Assembly (NCBI GenBank): GCA_937965695.1
Contig: CALCKW010000011.1
Coordinates: 1-64,000, forward strand
Length of the DNA stretch: 64,000 bases
Origin: an uncultured Granulosicoccaceae bacterium
Lineage (GTDB): Bacteria > Pseudomonadota > Gammaproteobacteria > CALCKW01
Direction of reading: 5' to 3'
Part shown: positions 1 through 8,093 of the stretch, piece after piece
How positions within the stretch are numbered: the first letter of the stretch is position 1
Layout of the letters: the number at the start of each line of letters is the position of its first letter
Translations under genes and position numbers: made by a program
The notes under the pieces: generated by a model
Told to the model about the DNA's origin: nothing
Database searches by the model: none
Seen by the model: the letters and a program-made list of their open reading frames with translations, nothing else

Positions 1-543
1 GTTGCACGCACGGCCAACAAAGAAGACGACTGCACTGGCAAGTTTTTTGAGGCGCGGTTCAAAAGCCAAGCGTTACTGGATGAGCAAGCACTGCTATCTT
101 GTATGGCTTATGTTGATCTCAATCCCATTAGAGCAAACATATCCGAAACCCCTGAGAGCAGTGATTTCACTAGTATCAAACGCCGGATAGAAGCAGCAGG
201 AAATGGCACTATCCCAAGACGACTCGCTCAATTTGAAGGCAATGAAACCAAAAGAAAAACCCATCACCCGATACCCTTCGCTAGCAAGGACTACGTAGAA
301 TTAGTTGAGTGGACTGGTAGGCAGATTCACCCGAACAAACGCAGCTATAGCTCGGCTGACTTACCTCCCATATTCAAACGCCTCAAGATCAGCCCAGAAG
401 ACTGGACAGATCTCGCTATGCGATTCGAAAAACACTTCACCCATTGGGTGGGCAACGACGAGCATCTACAGCAAGTGTGCGAGAGCCGGGGAATACGCCA
501 CGTGCATGGCAGCCAAGTCTGTCGGCAAGTGTTCAATATCTAA
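1..543 (+). CDS. REP-associated tyrosine transposase (Y1_Tnp/IS200-like), 5' end outside window
   Basis: The frame is open from the first base, so the N-terminus with the HUH catalytic region lies upstream. What remains is the end of the transposase domain: the segment around codons 15-50 contains GKFFEARFKSQALLDE and MAYVDLNPIRA, hallmark blocks of the RAYT/TnpA-REP family, followed by a basic C-terminal extension of about 100 residues. Family members are single-strand DNA transposases linked to spread of small palindromic elements. An ATG at 103 is internal to the conserved block and is not the true start. The repeat clusters at 713-791 and 1611-1726 are plausible partners. Activity cannot be judged because the catalytic residues are not in view. 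Confidence 0.85.
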   Translation, partial: VARTANKEDDCTGKFFEARFKSQALLDEQALLSCMAYVDLNPIRANISETPESSDFTSIKRRIEAAGNGTIPRRLAQFEGNETKRKTHHPIPFASKDYVELVEWTGRQIHPNKRSYSSADLPPIFKRLKISPEDWTDLAMRFEKHFTHWVGNDEHLQQVCESRGIRHVHGSQVCRQVFNI

Positions 544-1270
544 GTTCTACGATATCTTAGCGGTAAATCATTTAAAGCCGAAGGGCTAGAGTTTAGCGTG
601 TGTGCTTTCCGGTCATGTTGTTTCACTTCGGAAACGAACCGAGAAAAGAAACTAGATTTAGAATCAAGTTATCTAAAATTCAGATCTCGGAGTTGAGTAA
701 GCCGTTTGTGAATTAAACAATGCCTGTCTATGTCTGCTAGTTGTTGCTTAAACAATGCCTGTCTATGTCTGCTCCTGTCTATGTCTGCTAGGTGAGTCGA
801 TGTGTTGACTACGGAGGATAGAGTTTTCGGTTTCCTTGGTTGGAGCAGATTCAGTGTTTCCCCGTATTAGCGCAGGCCTGTTTAATTCGATTCTTTGATT
901 CTACCCACGCACTGCAACTGTCTTCAAAGGTTGTGGTTATATCGATCCAGGTTTAGGGGTCTATCTACAGTATTTGCAGAATGGGGGGCTGAGTGGCAGA
1001 AATCACCCTTAAGATATTAATCTGGTGCTTATATGTCAAATTTCGAATCGATGGGTGTCCTAAGAATTGTTTCTACCAAATATATATTCATACCATTGCT
1101 TTATGAGCATTGTTAGAATACAGGTCAGCCTCGTCGTTGAGTCAAAGCATATGGATTCGCTTTTAAGATGGTGCCAGAAAAAAGCTCGCTCTCTGGGTTC
1201 TACTAGGTGCATTAGTGATGATGTCAGCACGCAATATACGCTAAGAAATAGAACACTAAAGCGCCACCAC
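544..1270. other. Gene-poor spacer after the transposase
   Basis: About 700 bases without a convincing gene. It contains the short repeat cluster at 713-791. The remaining sequence shows no start codon with a ribosome binding site leading into a protein-like frame; the open frames around 1060-1293 on either strand lack recognisable composition or motifs. Confidence 0.5.
713..791. repeat. Three clustered copies of a CCTGTCTATGTCTGCT motif
   Basis: Copy 1 (713-740) and copy 2 (748-773) share TTAAACAATGCCTGTCTATG and the following TCTGCT; copy 3 (774-791) repeats only CCTGTCTATGTCTGCTAG and abuts copy 2. A weaker relative, ATGCCGGTCTATGTTAG, occurs near 3743. The cluster lies 170 bases downstream of the transposase gene, so it could be part of the DNA that RAYT proteins act on, but the copies are direct repeats and not obvious palindromes. 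Confidence 0.7.
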
Positions 1271-1636
1271 ATGTCAGTATCACGACTGCACATAACTGTG
1301 TGTATTTTGCTTTGTCAGTTGGTGATGCCTGTCACCATTCTCGCTGACGAGCTTCGAGTGTTTACACCTCGATTAGAGCCGCGCATTCTAAAAAACAATG
1401 CGACACAGGAATGCCTGCGCATTGTTCGATTCTCCAATTTACAATCAAACACTCAGGCACAACTTTCTCCGTGTACACACAGCGCCACAACGGATGGTGT
1501 CATCGGCGAAACTTGGATAGTCACTAAGGCTTCGCGCAAGGGTTGGCAAATCAAATCGAGGCGCGATGAATGGTGTCTCAGTATAGAGGAGAACATAGTT
1601 AGCCAAAGGAGTATAAGGGGTCAAGTCTTGACATAG
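1271..1636 (+). CDS. Small predicted secreted protein, 3' end overprinted by a repeat
   Basis: I do not recognise the family. From the ATG at 1271 the product is 121 residues with an N-terminal hydrophobic stretch (residues 8-25) ending in ILADE, which looks like a Sec signal peptide. The mature part has four cysteines and tryptophans spaced as in small beta-rich or lectin-like domains (NATQECLRIV ... ETWIV ... DEWCLSIEEN). The frame is open upstream to 1067, but that part is not protein-like. The last eight codons and stop fall in a GTATAAGGGGTCAAG repeat, so the native C-terminus was probably replaced when the repeat arrived. No strong ribosome binding site is visible. It could be a truncated pseudogene. 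Confidence 0.4.
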   Translation: MSVSRLHITVCILLCQLVMPVTILADELRVFTPRLEPRILKNNATQECLRIVRFSNLQSNTQAQLSPCTHSATTDGVIGETWIVTKASRKGWQIKSRRDEWCLSIEENIVSQRSIRGQVLT

Positions 1637-1726
1637 CACATTATGTCTACACCCAAATTATTGAAACCCGAACATGCTTTTTAAGTACATGAAAGTATAA
1701 GAGGGGTCAAAAAGGGGTCAAGCCTG
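1611..1726. repeat. GGGGTCAAG-type dispersed repeat units
   Basis: GTATAAGGGGTCAAGTCTTG at 1611-1630 is followed by AGTATAAGAGGGGTCAA at 1694-1710 and a further AAGGGGTCAAG at 1712-1722. A relative, TTAAGGGGTCACGTCTG, occurs at 43902-43918. Such AGGGGTCAAG elements are common around REP-associated transposase genes in environmental proteobacteria; here they lie 1.1 kb from one. They have weak dyad symmetry and no coding content of their own. Confidence 0.6.
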
Positions 1727-1745
1727 TTTCATTATCTATTAAACC

Positions 1746-1770
1746 AAAAAAGCCCCGCTGTTGCGGGGCT
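1746..1770 (-). terminator. Rho-independent terminator of the OmpA-like gene
   Basis: AGCCCCGC (1751-1758), loop TGTT, GCGGGGCT (1763-1770) form a perfect 8-bp GC-rich stem. Read on the minus strand the stem is followed by six U residues (plus-strand A run 1746-1751). It lies 25 bases beyond the stop codon of the minus-strand gene ending at 1796. The plus-strand side has only a broken T run. Confidence 0.85.
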
Positions 1771-1795
1771 CCTTTATTTATCGACCATCTGACCC

Positions 1796-2962
1796 TTATT
1801 GGCTCAGCACAATATCCACACGTCGATTTTGCGCTCGTCCTTCCGCGGTGTCATTGCTGGCAATCGGGTTGTTAGCTCCGTGGCCTGCTGCAGCTAGCCG
1901 CTCTGTTGGAATACCTTCGTTCTGAAGGAATTGCAAAGTTGATGCAGCCCGTGCAAATGACAATGCCTCGTTACTGCTGTATCGACCGCCTTTTCCCATT
2001 GGGATGTTGTCGGAGTGCCCTACAACCATGAGCTGCCCTTCTACCTTTGATAGTTCCTTCGCGATGTCCGACAGCAGAGAGCTGCCAGTGCCGCTCAGTG
2101 CAGTACCACCCGCACTGAACAGACCGTTGTTACCGACTTGGATCGTCACGCTGTCGTCGTCGTTGGCACTGACTGTTGTGCCTTGTATACCGCCGACAGC
2201 GGCGTTCAGAGAATCGCGTGTGCTTGCCGCCCAGTTATTTCCACCGGTCAATGACTCGATTTTTGCCGCTCGGGTCTTGGAGAATGAGATCGCATTGCTT
2301 AGGCGCTTGCTTAGAGCCATTCGCATGCTTTGCTCTGAGTCAACTTTGGCTTGCAATTCTTCGACGTGCTCTGCTCGGGTTTTAGAGAAGGCGATAGCAT
2401 TGCTCAGACGCTTGCTCAGTGCAATTCGCTTGCTTTTTTCGGATTCAGCCATGGCTTGAGATTCAGCCAACTTCGCCCCGCGTGTCTTTGAGAAAGCAAT
2501 CGCGTTACTCAAGCGCTTGCTCAGCGCCATGCTCTTGCGTTGCTCAGAATCGGCCATCGCTTGTGCGGCTTCGAGCTTTGCTCCGCGTGTCTTAGAAAAG
2601 GCAATCGCGTTGCTCAAGCGTTTGCTTAACGCTGTGCTCTTGCGTTGCTCAGAATCAGCCATCGCTTGGGCGGCTTCGAGATTGGCACCACGTGTTTTGG
2701 AGAAGGAGACCGCGTTGTTCAGGCGAGTGCTCAGAGCCTTGCGATTGCTTTGTTCTGAGTCGGCTTTGGCTTGCAATTCTACAATTTGTGCGGCGCGTGA
2801 TTTGGAATAGGCAATAGAATTGTTCAACCTTTTCAGCAGAAAAGATTTCTCTTGTTGGAGTTTATCTATTTTTGCCTGCATATCTCCATGCGAATCGGCA
2901 TGAATAGAGCCAGAAGCAACTAGCAGGGCGATTGAAACTGATGTGACGAACAATTTAGACAT
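1796..2962 (-). CDS. OmpA-family outer-membrane protein with six 35-residue coiled-coil repeats
   Basis: 388 residues. Residues 1-22 are a signal peptide (LFVTSVSIALLVASGSIHA). Residues 34-243 are six consecutive 35-residue units of pattern SEQ-K-ALSKRLSNAIAFSKTR-K-E-QAMAD; 35 is five heptads, so a long coiled coil is expected. Residues 250-388 are an OmpA C-terminal domain that binds peptidoglycan: the family signatures GHSDN, SFARAASTLQFL and GHGANNPIASND...RRVDIVLS are all present. The layout (signal, periplasmic rod, OmpA domain) resembles Pal/MotB-like anchors. A GAGGG ribosome binding site precedes the ATG and a strong terminator follows. It stands alone. The exact cellular partner cannot be told. 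Confidence 0.9.
   Translation of the reverse strand: MSKLFVTSVSIALLVASGSIHADSHGDMQAKIDKLQQEKSFLLKRLNNSIAYSKSRAAQIVELQAKADSEQSNRKALSTRLNNAVSFSKTRGANLEAAQAMADSEQRKSTALSKRLSNAIAFSKTRGAKLEAAQAMADSEQRKSMALSKRLSNAIAFSKTRGAKLAESQAMAESEKSKRIALSKRLSNAIAFSKTRAEHVEELQAKVDSEQSMRMALSKRLSNAISFSKTRAAKIESLTGGNNWAASTRDSLNAAVGGIQGTTVSANDDDSVTIQVGNNGLFSAGGTALSGTGSSLLSDIAKELSKVEGQLMVVGHSDNIPMGKGGRYSSNEALSFARAASTLQFLQNEGIPTERLAAAGHGANNPIASNDTAEGRAQNRRVDIVLSQ
2234..2863. repeat. Six tandem 105-bp coding repeats
   Basis: DNA encoding residues 34-243 of the OmpA-like protein. Units 3 and 4 are nearly identical at protein level, units 1 and 6 are most diverged, suggesting expansion from the middle of the array. Because each unit is exactly 105 bp, gain or loss of a unit keeps frame. 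Confidence 0.85.
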
Positions 2963-3104
2963 TGGGACCCTCTACAACACTTTAGATTATTAGACTTCCT
3001 ATACGTAAAGTAACTTAAAGACCAGCGTGCCAGAAAACAGCGTCTGCCTCATAACGATATTATAGTCGTGGATTTTAAAATGCCTATCTGTCTATTTCGG
3101 GGTG

Positions 3105-3227
3105 TCAGCTCTCGTCGTTTGCCATGCGATCTGCACTAGGAAGACAAGCTGCTTCTGAAACGGTATAGAGCAGCCAAACACCAAAGGATAGGGTTGCAAT
3201 AACAGCGACATTTATCACCATTTCCAT
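3105..3227 (-). CDS. 40-residue single-pass membrane peptide
   Basis: A short gene with ATG at 3227 preceded by GGAG at six bases distance. The product starts MEMVINVAVIATLSFGVWLL and continues YTVSEAACLP, giving one clear transmembrane segment (residues 3-23) and a short polar tail ending at TGA (3105). Composition and the well-placed ribosome binding site argue for a real gene, but I know no family for it. It lies between the OmpA-like gene and the next lipoprotein. Another minus-strand frame over the same DNA (3136-3369) is not protein-like. Confidence 0.45.
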   Translation of the reverse strand: MEMVINVAVIATLSFGVWLLYTVSEAACLPSADRMANDES

Positions 3228-3462
3228 AAAATTCTCCGACGTGATCCGGGGCACTTAAATGCAAGTATATTAATAGTCCACCCGTCCTTACTATGGCGTC
3301 TGGCGAACCGCTCGGATGCAAATGTAGGGAAACACAGCGACCAAAACTGAGTGAGATTTCACAGATCAAAAGCAGTTTGGGTCTGTTCCCGGTTGATTGA
3401 CCTAATCTGAGACACTGTAGTGTCTTGATAAGAGACTTAGGTCACTCAACCACAATAGTAGA

Positions 3463-3657
3463 GTGTTGACCTCCTTTATTTTTGCGCATAAAGCTGGGAC
3501 TAAAAAGCTTGATATTGTTGCGGTTTCTGCGGCAATAGTGGTCGTCTATCTATGCGCCGCTTGCGCTTCAACTCCAAGCAAGTTGGTCATTCAGAAATCG
3601 GCAGCGGCGATTGATAATTCTTCATCCCATAGGACCTATCTTGTTGCATTTAGTTAA
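3463..3657 (+). CDS. Possible small lipoprotein, weakly supported
   Basis: 64 codons from a GTG. Residues 17-35 are hydrophobic and end in VYLCAACASTPSK, which could be a lipobox (LCAAC) with cleavage before the second cysteine and a CASTP-type mature start common in small lipoproteins. There is no good ribosome binding site and the sequence resembles no family I know. The surrounding 3228-3790 is otherwise non-coding. It may be a decayed or chance frame. Confidence 0.25.
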   Translation: MLTSFIFAHKAGTKKLDIVAVSAAIVVVYLCAACASTPSKLVIQKSAAAIDNSSSHRTYLVAFS

Positions 3658-3790
3658 CAAGAAAATGCAATCTAAGATAATTGAAGTGCCAAAATTGGAC
3701 GTGTAAAACCTTAATGACAGTACGGTGCGTTTACTTTAGTACAATGCCGGTCTATGTTAGTTTTTTCTCTTGCTGCTTTAGGTGTTAGCC

Positions 3791-5107
3791 ATGCGTTCTC
3801 AGTATCTCAAAACTCCAATGCTCGCCTTGTCCATTTTACTTTTGGTGGCTTGTGGCGGGGGAGGCGGTGGCAGCGATGAAACTCCTTCAGATAACCAGCC
3901 AGACGAAAATGCTCAGCCCAATGATGCCGAGGGCAGCGTAGCTGGTTCTTCTTGTGCTGAGGTCATAAGCTCGCAGAGCAACACAGAAATCGCATTGAAG
4001 AATTTTAGCTCCTACTGCGACTACTTTGTTGACGGTGAAGTGGAGTGGGAAGACGTAGAAGTCACGGTAGAGCCTGGGACAGTTATTGTATTTGGTGAAA
4101 AGTCAGAGCTTGAAGTTGACGGCGGTACATTTGAGGCAATCGGTACACAGAGTGACCCCATTTTAATTCGCGGCGAGCTGAATAACCCTGGGTATTGGTA
4201 CGACATTAGATTTTCTGACATGGATGATGTAAATCTCGAACATACGAGTATTCAAGACGGCGGTGGTGTTAGAAGCTTTTATAGCGTTTGGTTGACAAGC
4301 TCAAATGCGCGCTTAGTTAATGTTGAAATCTCGAACAGTGGATCCAGTGGCCTACTAATGAGCCACGGCTCTGAACAGACTCTCAGCGAGTTTTCACAGA
4401 ATAAATTTTCTGGCAACCGATTCCATGGCTTGGTTTTAAGTGTTCCGCCCCAGACAATCGCTAAGCTGGACAACACAACTGACTACATTGGCATAGAGCG
4501 TCCGAACGGCACCAATAGAATTGACATCCAAGGCTTAAGTTTGGGACGCAACGATCAGCTTGAGCTGCCTGATGATCTGAACGGCGTTTACTATTTCACC
4601 AATCGGATCGAGCTAAATGATAACGGAATACCTGACATTGCCAGCAAAGCTAAATTAACCGTCAATTCAGGGACTCGGATGGAGTTTTCCTATCGCGGCA
4701 GTGTTTATGTGCGCAGTGGTTTTCTGTCTGTCAAAGGCACAGAGGAAGATCCGGTTGTAATGACCGGTGTATTGGGAGACGACGAAGAGGTCAAATTTTT
4801 TGGTATCACAGCAGTTGGTACGGATGATGTTTTCAGTCAAGGAAAATCATCGGTGGTGATGGAAAACGTTTTGATCAATCACGGCGGACTGTTGGACTCT
4901 AGCCAATCCGGTGAGGTTGGTGCCATACAAATTGGTGGGGACGCACAAATGAGTTTGTCCGATGTCATCATCAGTAATGCAGTGAGTTATGGTATCAGTT
5001 GTGGCAGATTTTCCAGTCGAGAGTTCCCCCCGGAAAACCTGAAGCTAAACAATGTAACATTTTCAAGCAACGGATCGAGTGAATTCAGTCCACTGTGCGG
5101 TAGATGA
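3791..5107 (+). CDS. Lipoprotein with predicted parallel beta-helix
   Basis: 438 residues from the ATG at 3791; an in-frame GTG nine bases upstream is less likely because AGGTG sits at a suitable distance from the ATG. Residues 1-21 are a lipoprotein signal with lipobox LVAC (Cys21) followed by a six-glycine run, typical of outer-membrane lipoproteins in marine Gammaproteobacteria. The rest carries repeated short strands such as NVEISNSGSSGLLMS, VVMENVLINHGGL and SLSDVIISNAVSYGISC, the rhythm of right-handed beta-helix proteins (pectate-lyase-like fold). No catalytic motif is visible, so it may bind or degrade a polysaccharide or act structurally. It is monocistronic, followed by an imperfect hairpin at 5156-5176. 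Confidence 0.75.
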   Translation: MRSQYLKTPMLALSILLLVACGGGGGGSDETPSDNQPDENAQPNDAEGSVAGSSCAEVISSQSNTEIALKNFSSYCDYFVDGEVEWEDVEVTVEPGTVIVFGEKSELEVDGGTFEAIGTQSDPILIRGELNNPGYWYDIRFSDMDDVNLEHTSIQDGGGVRSFYSVWLTSSNARLVNVEISNSGSSGLLMSHGSEQTLSEFSQNKFSGNRFHGLVLSVPPQTIAKLDNTTDYIGIERPNGTNRIDIQGLSLGRNDQLELPDDLNGVYYFTNRIELNDNGIPDIASKAKLTVNSGTRMEFSYRGSVYVRSGFLSVKGTEEDPVVMTGVLGDDEEVKFFGITAVGTDDVFSQGKSSVVMENVLINHGGLLDSSQSGEVGAIQIGGDAQMSLSDVIISNAVSYGISCGRFSSREFPPENLKLNNVTFSSNGSSEFSPLCGR

Positions 5108-5155
5108 ACGCACTAAAACTGATTGGCTGAATCTTCACGGGTATTAAAAACACAA

Positions 5156-5176
5156 GACTGGTCAACATGACCGGTC
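5156..5176. terminator. Imperfect hairpin after the lipoprotein gene
   Basis: GACTGGTCA (5156-5164), loop ACA, TGACCGGTC (5168-5176): nine pairs including one G-T. There is no T run, so it may be a weak terminator or an mRNA end-protecting structure. Confidence 0.35.
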
Positions 5177-5489
5177 GAGTAGCTGCGGTTTCAATTATTA
5201 TTCATGTGGCTAATTAAAAATGCGGATCTGTAATTGGGATCCGTGCCTCGATTTCTCGCGTCTAATTAACAAGGCGATTTTTACCATTTTCTCCCGCTTG
5301 CCACCAAAGCATTTCTATTGCCTTGGTGTGATGACACTCAAGTAATGCGTTTTGACTTTGCGGCGACTGAAGAGCGTTGGCGGAGCCTGGTGGACTACAT
5401 GACTGTGATATACGTATAGTTCGGCTGCACTCGAATTGAATCTCTCAAATTTCTCGGTGTCAGACTGGCCGTAGATTGGCAATATCTAT

Positions 5490-5738
5490 GCGGATGGCAT
5501 CTATAGAGATCGCTACAACGCTTTGTTGTCCGAGGTGATGGCAGGAGCCTTTGAGACGTCCAGTGTTCAAGCGCATTACGATAATTACGCGACTTTGATT
5601 GGGCTATATGCAACAAGCGAACTAACCGGTTATACATTTCTGAGAAATAGATCTGACTTCGCTGCTGAAATCAATGTTTTAAAAGCCCACGCGAGAAGTC
5701 GAGTGACAGTTGTTAGCGATTACTTTAACACCCAATAG
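5490..5738 (+). pseudogene. Relic of a CotH-kinase-like C-terminus
   Basis: The frame ending at 5738 reads IYADGIYRDRYNALLSEVMA near its start and later YTFLRNRSDF and LKAHARSRVTVVSDYF, which follow the end of CotH-family proteins (small acidic helix, then an R--R---V--Y motif). Upstream, at about 5345-5480, protein-like pieces (FAATEERWRSLVDYM, RIESLKFLGVRLAVDW) occur in other frames interrupted by stops, as expected of a decayed gene. There is no intact N-terminal half. The flanking DNA 5177-5344 and 5739-6003 shows no gene. Confidence 0.4.
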
Positions 5739-6003
5739 CCTTTGCAAGGGTTATAAGTTGTCTCTTGGTCTGTGGCTTTTATATTAATAGTTTCAAACAC
5801 TTGCCAAGATTTTTGATGATGAGTGAGGGATTGCTGTCTCTAAATTTGTAGGCGTATCTATTCCCTGCTCACCTCGCGAATATCAAGGCAAAAGAACCCA
5901 GTGTGTTTAGCCTGTTATTTTGTTAGTGCGGATTTTGCTATAAACAAATGGTTGCGATGGCCGCTGGCTTGGTTAGTCATTACCAAGTACTACGTGGTCA
6001 AAA

Positions 6004-6519
6004 ATGCATAAATGTCGTATTCCATTATCTAAATCAAGCAATAAAGGTTTTAGCCTTATAGAGCTTATGATTGTGCTGGCGATTGTTGGAGTGCTATTGG
6101 CTGTTGGTATGCCTGCATACCAACGATATGGCGTGAAAGTCCGTATTGCTGATATGCAAAGATACGCGCTGTTATTGACCCAGAATCAAAACGCCTACTA
6201 CGAAGACAACGGCCGTTTTTATGGCAGAGACGCCGCCGAAAGAGCGACAGTTGCCGTTGATGGTGATGATGATAGAGGTTTTTATCAGTACCACAATTGG
6301 ACAACATCCAGTAAGGCGACAACTGGGGCGATAATTGAGATCTATATCACGGAAGACTTGTACCCTGATGCTGATCGGAACGATAGGTTCATCTATGAAG
6401 GCACTGCAGATACCTTTGGGAATATTACGTGGAAGTGTGTTCAGCATAAGAGTGCCAGCCTCAGGATGGATGCGGCATATGTCCCTGATGATTGCACCGA
6501 TATTTTTTCCGCCATTTAA
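6004..6519 (+). CDS. Type IV prepilin (PilE-like), orphan
   Basis: 171 residues. A short basic leader ends at Gly15 and is followed by FSLIELMIVLAIVGVLLAVG, the class III prepilin signal: cleavage after Gly by PilD, N-methylation of Phe16, Glu at +5. Residues 16-45 are the N-terminal helix; the rest is a globular domain with two cysteines (WKCVQHK, PDDCTD) forming the usual C-terminal disulfide loop. The pattern QNQNAYYEDNGRFY is shared with PilE-type minor pilins. No other pil, fim or T2SS gene is adjacent, so it must be assembled by machinery encoded elsewhere. It lies in a gene-poor, relic-rich region. Confidence 0.85.
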   Translation: MHKCRIPLSKSSNKGFSLIELMIVLAIVGVLLAVGMPAYQRYGVKVRIADMQRYALLLTQNQNAYYEDNGRFYGRDAAERATVAVDGDDDRGFYQYHNWTTSSKATTGAIIEIYITEDLYPDADRNDRFIYEGTADTFGNITWKCVQHKSASLRMDAAYVPDDCTDIFSAI

Positions 6520-6915
6520 GTTTATTTAATTGGCGAGTCCACACGCTTAGACCCATGCAAGATATTCTTTCCAAGGTGTGTTGGGTTGCGGGCGACTTAC
6601 CCGTCACGCCTTATACACCTAGCTTGAAGTATCCAACGGTTTTGGTGCTATACAAAATTTACGGTTCAAAATAAGGGTCTGCAATGTTGTTGCTTGGAAG
6701 CGCAATATTGAGATTCTGTTTGGCCTTTTCTTTTGTGTTTTCGTGAATCCCCCAAACTTATTTGTCTCTGTCCCTTTAGAATATTGACATCGATCTAAAG
6801 ACGAATCGTGCTCTTGGTAAAATTACCACCAACTTTTTTAATTCGTCTCCCATATGGTAGATGCGGCTCGCTGAAATAATTTCTAACCTCGTGATCTGAA
6901 TTTCATGGGGGATTT
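6520..6915. other. Intergenic, nothing recognised
   Basis: About 395 bases between the pilin and the CBU_0592-like gene. No protein-like frame, hairpin terminator or repeat stands out. A GGGGG-type ribosome binding site for the next gene lies at its right end. Confidence 0.4.
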
Positions 6916-7236
6916 ATGTTTGAGATTATTCAGTATCTGAGTGCCATTGGATTACTCCAGATGATAGGCCTCTTAGGTTTTCTGGTGTACATGTTGGCAT
7001 TTGGCTGGGTGCAGCTGGGCTGGATGGACGGGAACAGCGCGAAGTACTCCTTGTGCAATGTGTTAGCCGCTTCATTAGTTGCGGTTAGCCTTTTTGCAGA
7101 ATTCAATTTGTCCTCTGCACTTATTCAGGGCAGCTGGATATTGATTGGCCTATTTGGGTTAATTAAAAGGCAGTTGTGTAAAAGTACCTCCGCATCATCC
7201 CCCATTGCGCCACTTTCTTCGCACGAGGTGGTGTAG
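6916..7236 (+). CDS. CBU_0592-like small membrane protein
   Basis: 106 residues with three hydrophobic helices. The core (LLQMIGLLGFLVYMLAFGWV, SLCNVLAASLVAVSLFAEFN, SALIQGSWILIGLFGL) follows the CBU_0592 domain, where a conserved N-aromatic pattern surrounds the second helix. Function of the domain is unknown. The stop TAG overlaps the GTG start of the LysE-type exporter by one base, so the two are probably translated together. A G-rich ribosome binding site precedes the ATG. Confidence 0.7.
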   Translation: MFEIIQYLSAIGLLQMIGLLGFLVYMLAFGWVQLGWMDGNSAKYSLCNVLAASLVAVSLFAEFNLSSALIQGSWILIGLFGLIKRQLCKSTSASSPIAPLSSHEVV

Positions 7237-7847
7237 TGTCTTATACAGATGTGACTTCATACGTAGTTACGTTGATAGCGATTACGCTTGCACCTGGCCC
7301 TGTCGCTCTCATGCTGATAGTGAGATCTGCGAGCAAAGACGTAAAAGGTGCTATCTGTTTTGGGGTAGGATTTGCGCTCGGCGGTGTACTGATTATTACC
7401 TTAGTGTGTTTTGGTCTTGGCACTTGGCTGAGTGCTGTTCCCGAGTTATTCGAGTACAGCAAGTACGTGATGATGGCCTATATTTTTTGGTTGGCCCGTG
7501 GTGTTTGGCAAGGCGGTTATGATCTTTCGGGAGAGTGTTCAGCGCCATGCCATTCCGTTTTTTATGCGGCGAGTGCAGGCTTGGTGACATGCTTTGTCTC
7601 GCCCTATATGATGATTTTGTTTCCCTTAGTTTTACCGGGCCTAATGGATATCACAACCATTGAATTACCGGAGTTTGCTATTCTGGCGGTGATTACTTTT
7701 GCAGCGTTGATTGCCGGATCGGCGTTGATCATCGCGTTTGCAGCGCAGATTAGTCGCATCGCTAGGTCTCCGCACTCCATGATGATGCTCAGGCGTTGCT
7801 TGTCCAGTATTCTAGTCCTAGGTGGAAGCTGGATGGCATTTTCTTAG
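7236..7847 (+). CDS. LysE/RhtB-family amino-acid exporter
   Basis: 203 residues, about the family's usual 205, with five to six transmembrane helices. The N-terminus shows the diagnostic TLIAITLAPGPVALMLIVRS followed by GAICFGVGFALGG (LysE signature P-GP, then G---G---G). The family exports amino acids or their derivatives across the inner membrane. GTG start coupled to the preceding gene by a TAGTG overlap. Substrate cannot be told. No regulator of the LysG type is adjacent. Confidence 0.85.
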   Translation: MSYTDVTSYVVTLIAITLAPGPVALMLIVRSASKDVKGAICFGVGFALGGVLIITLVCFGLGTWLSAVPELFEYSKYVMMAYIFWLARGVWQGGYDLSGECSAPCHSVFYAASAGLVTCFVSPYMMILFPLVLPGLMDITTIELPEFAILAVITFAALIAGSALIIAFAAQISRIARSPHSMMMLRRCLSSILVLGGSWMAFS

Positions 7848-7887
7848 ATTAAGTATCAATCTAGGAAAACTCTGATCCATTCTTGAT

Positions 7888-7943
7888 CGTGCCGTCGACG
7901 TGCTAAATTTGGTCCAAGTGCCTTGCAGGTCTAGCTAGTTGCA
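7888..7943. repeat. Dispersed intergenic repeat, copy A
   Basis: Begins CGTGCCGTCGACGTGCTAAA. Aligned by hand without gaps it matches copy B (9940-9995) at 38 of 56 positions. It lies between two plus-strand genes. It lacks the 3' stem-loop part of copies B and C. Confidence 0.5.
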
Positions 7944-8093
7944 TCAGCTAACCGAGAATAAGAAATTTAAAATACCGATAGTTTGTTATAGGTTTTTTAG
8001 TCGATGAAAAAAGTGCAACATCCACAATAATAATTTGGAAATTCTGATTCCCTACCAAATTAATTTTATTATTAATAGAGGAATATTTCACTA

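Noticed and set aside
713-791. Possible CRISPR array
   Set aside because: Only three copies of unequal length, spacers of 7 bases or none, and no cas genes.
1060-1293. Minus-strand 77-codon frame
   Set aside because: Overlaps another weak frame, no ribosome binding site, composition not protein-like.
2004-2810. Plus-strand open frames rich in Leu, Arg and Ser opposite the OmpA-like gene
   Set aside because: They are the reverse reading of the 105-bp repeats and have no ribosome binding sites or family motifs.
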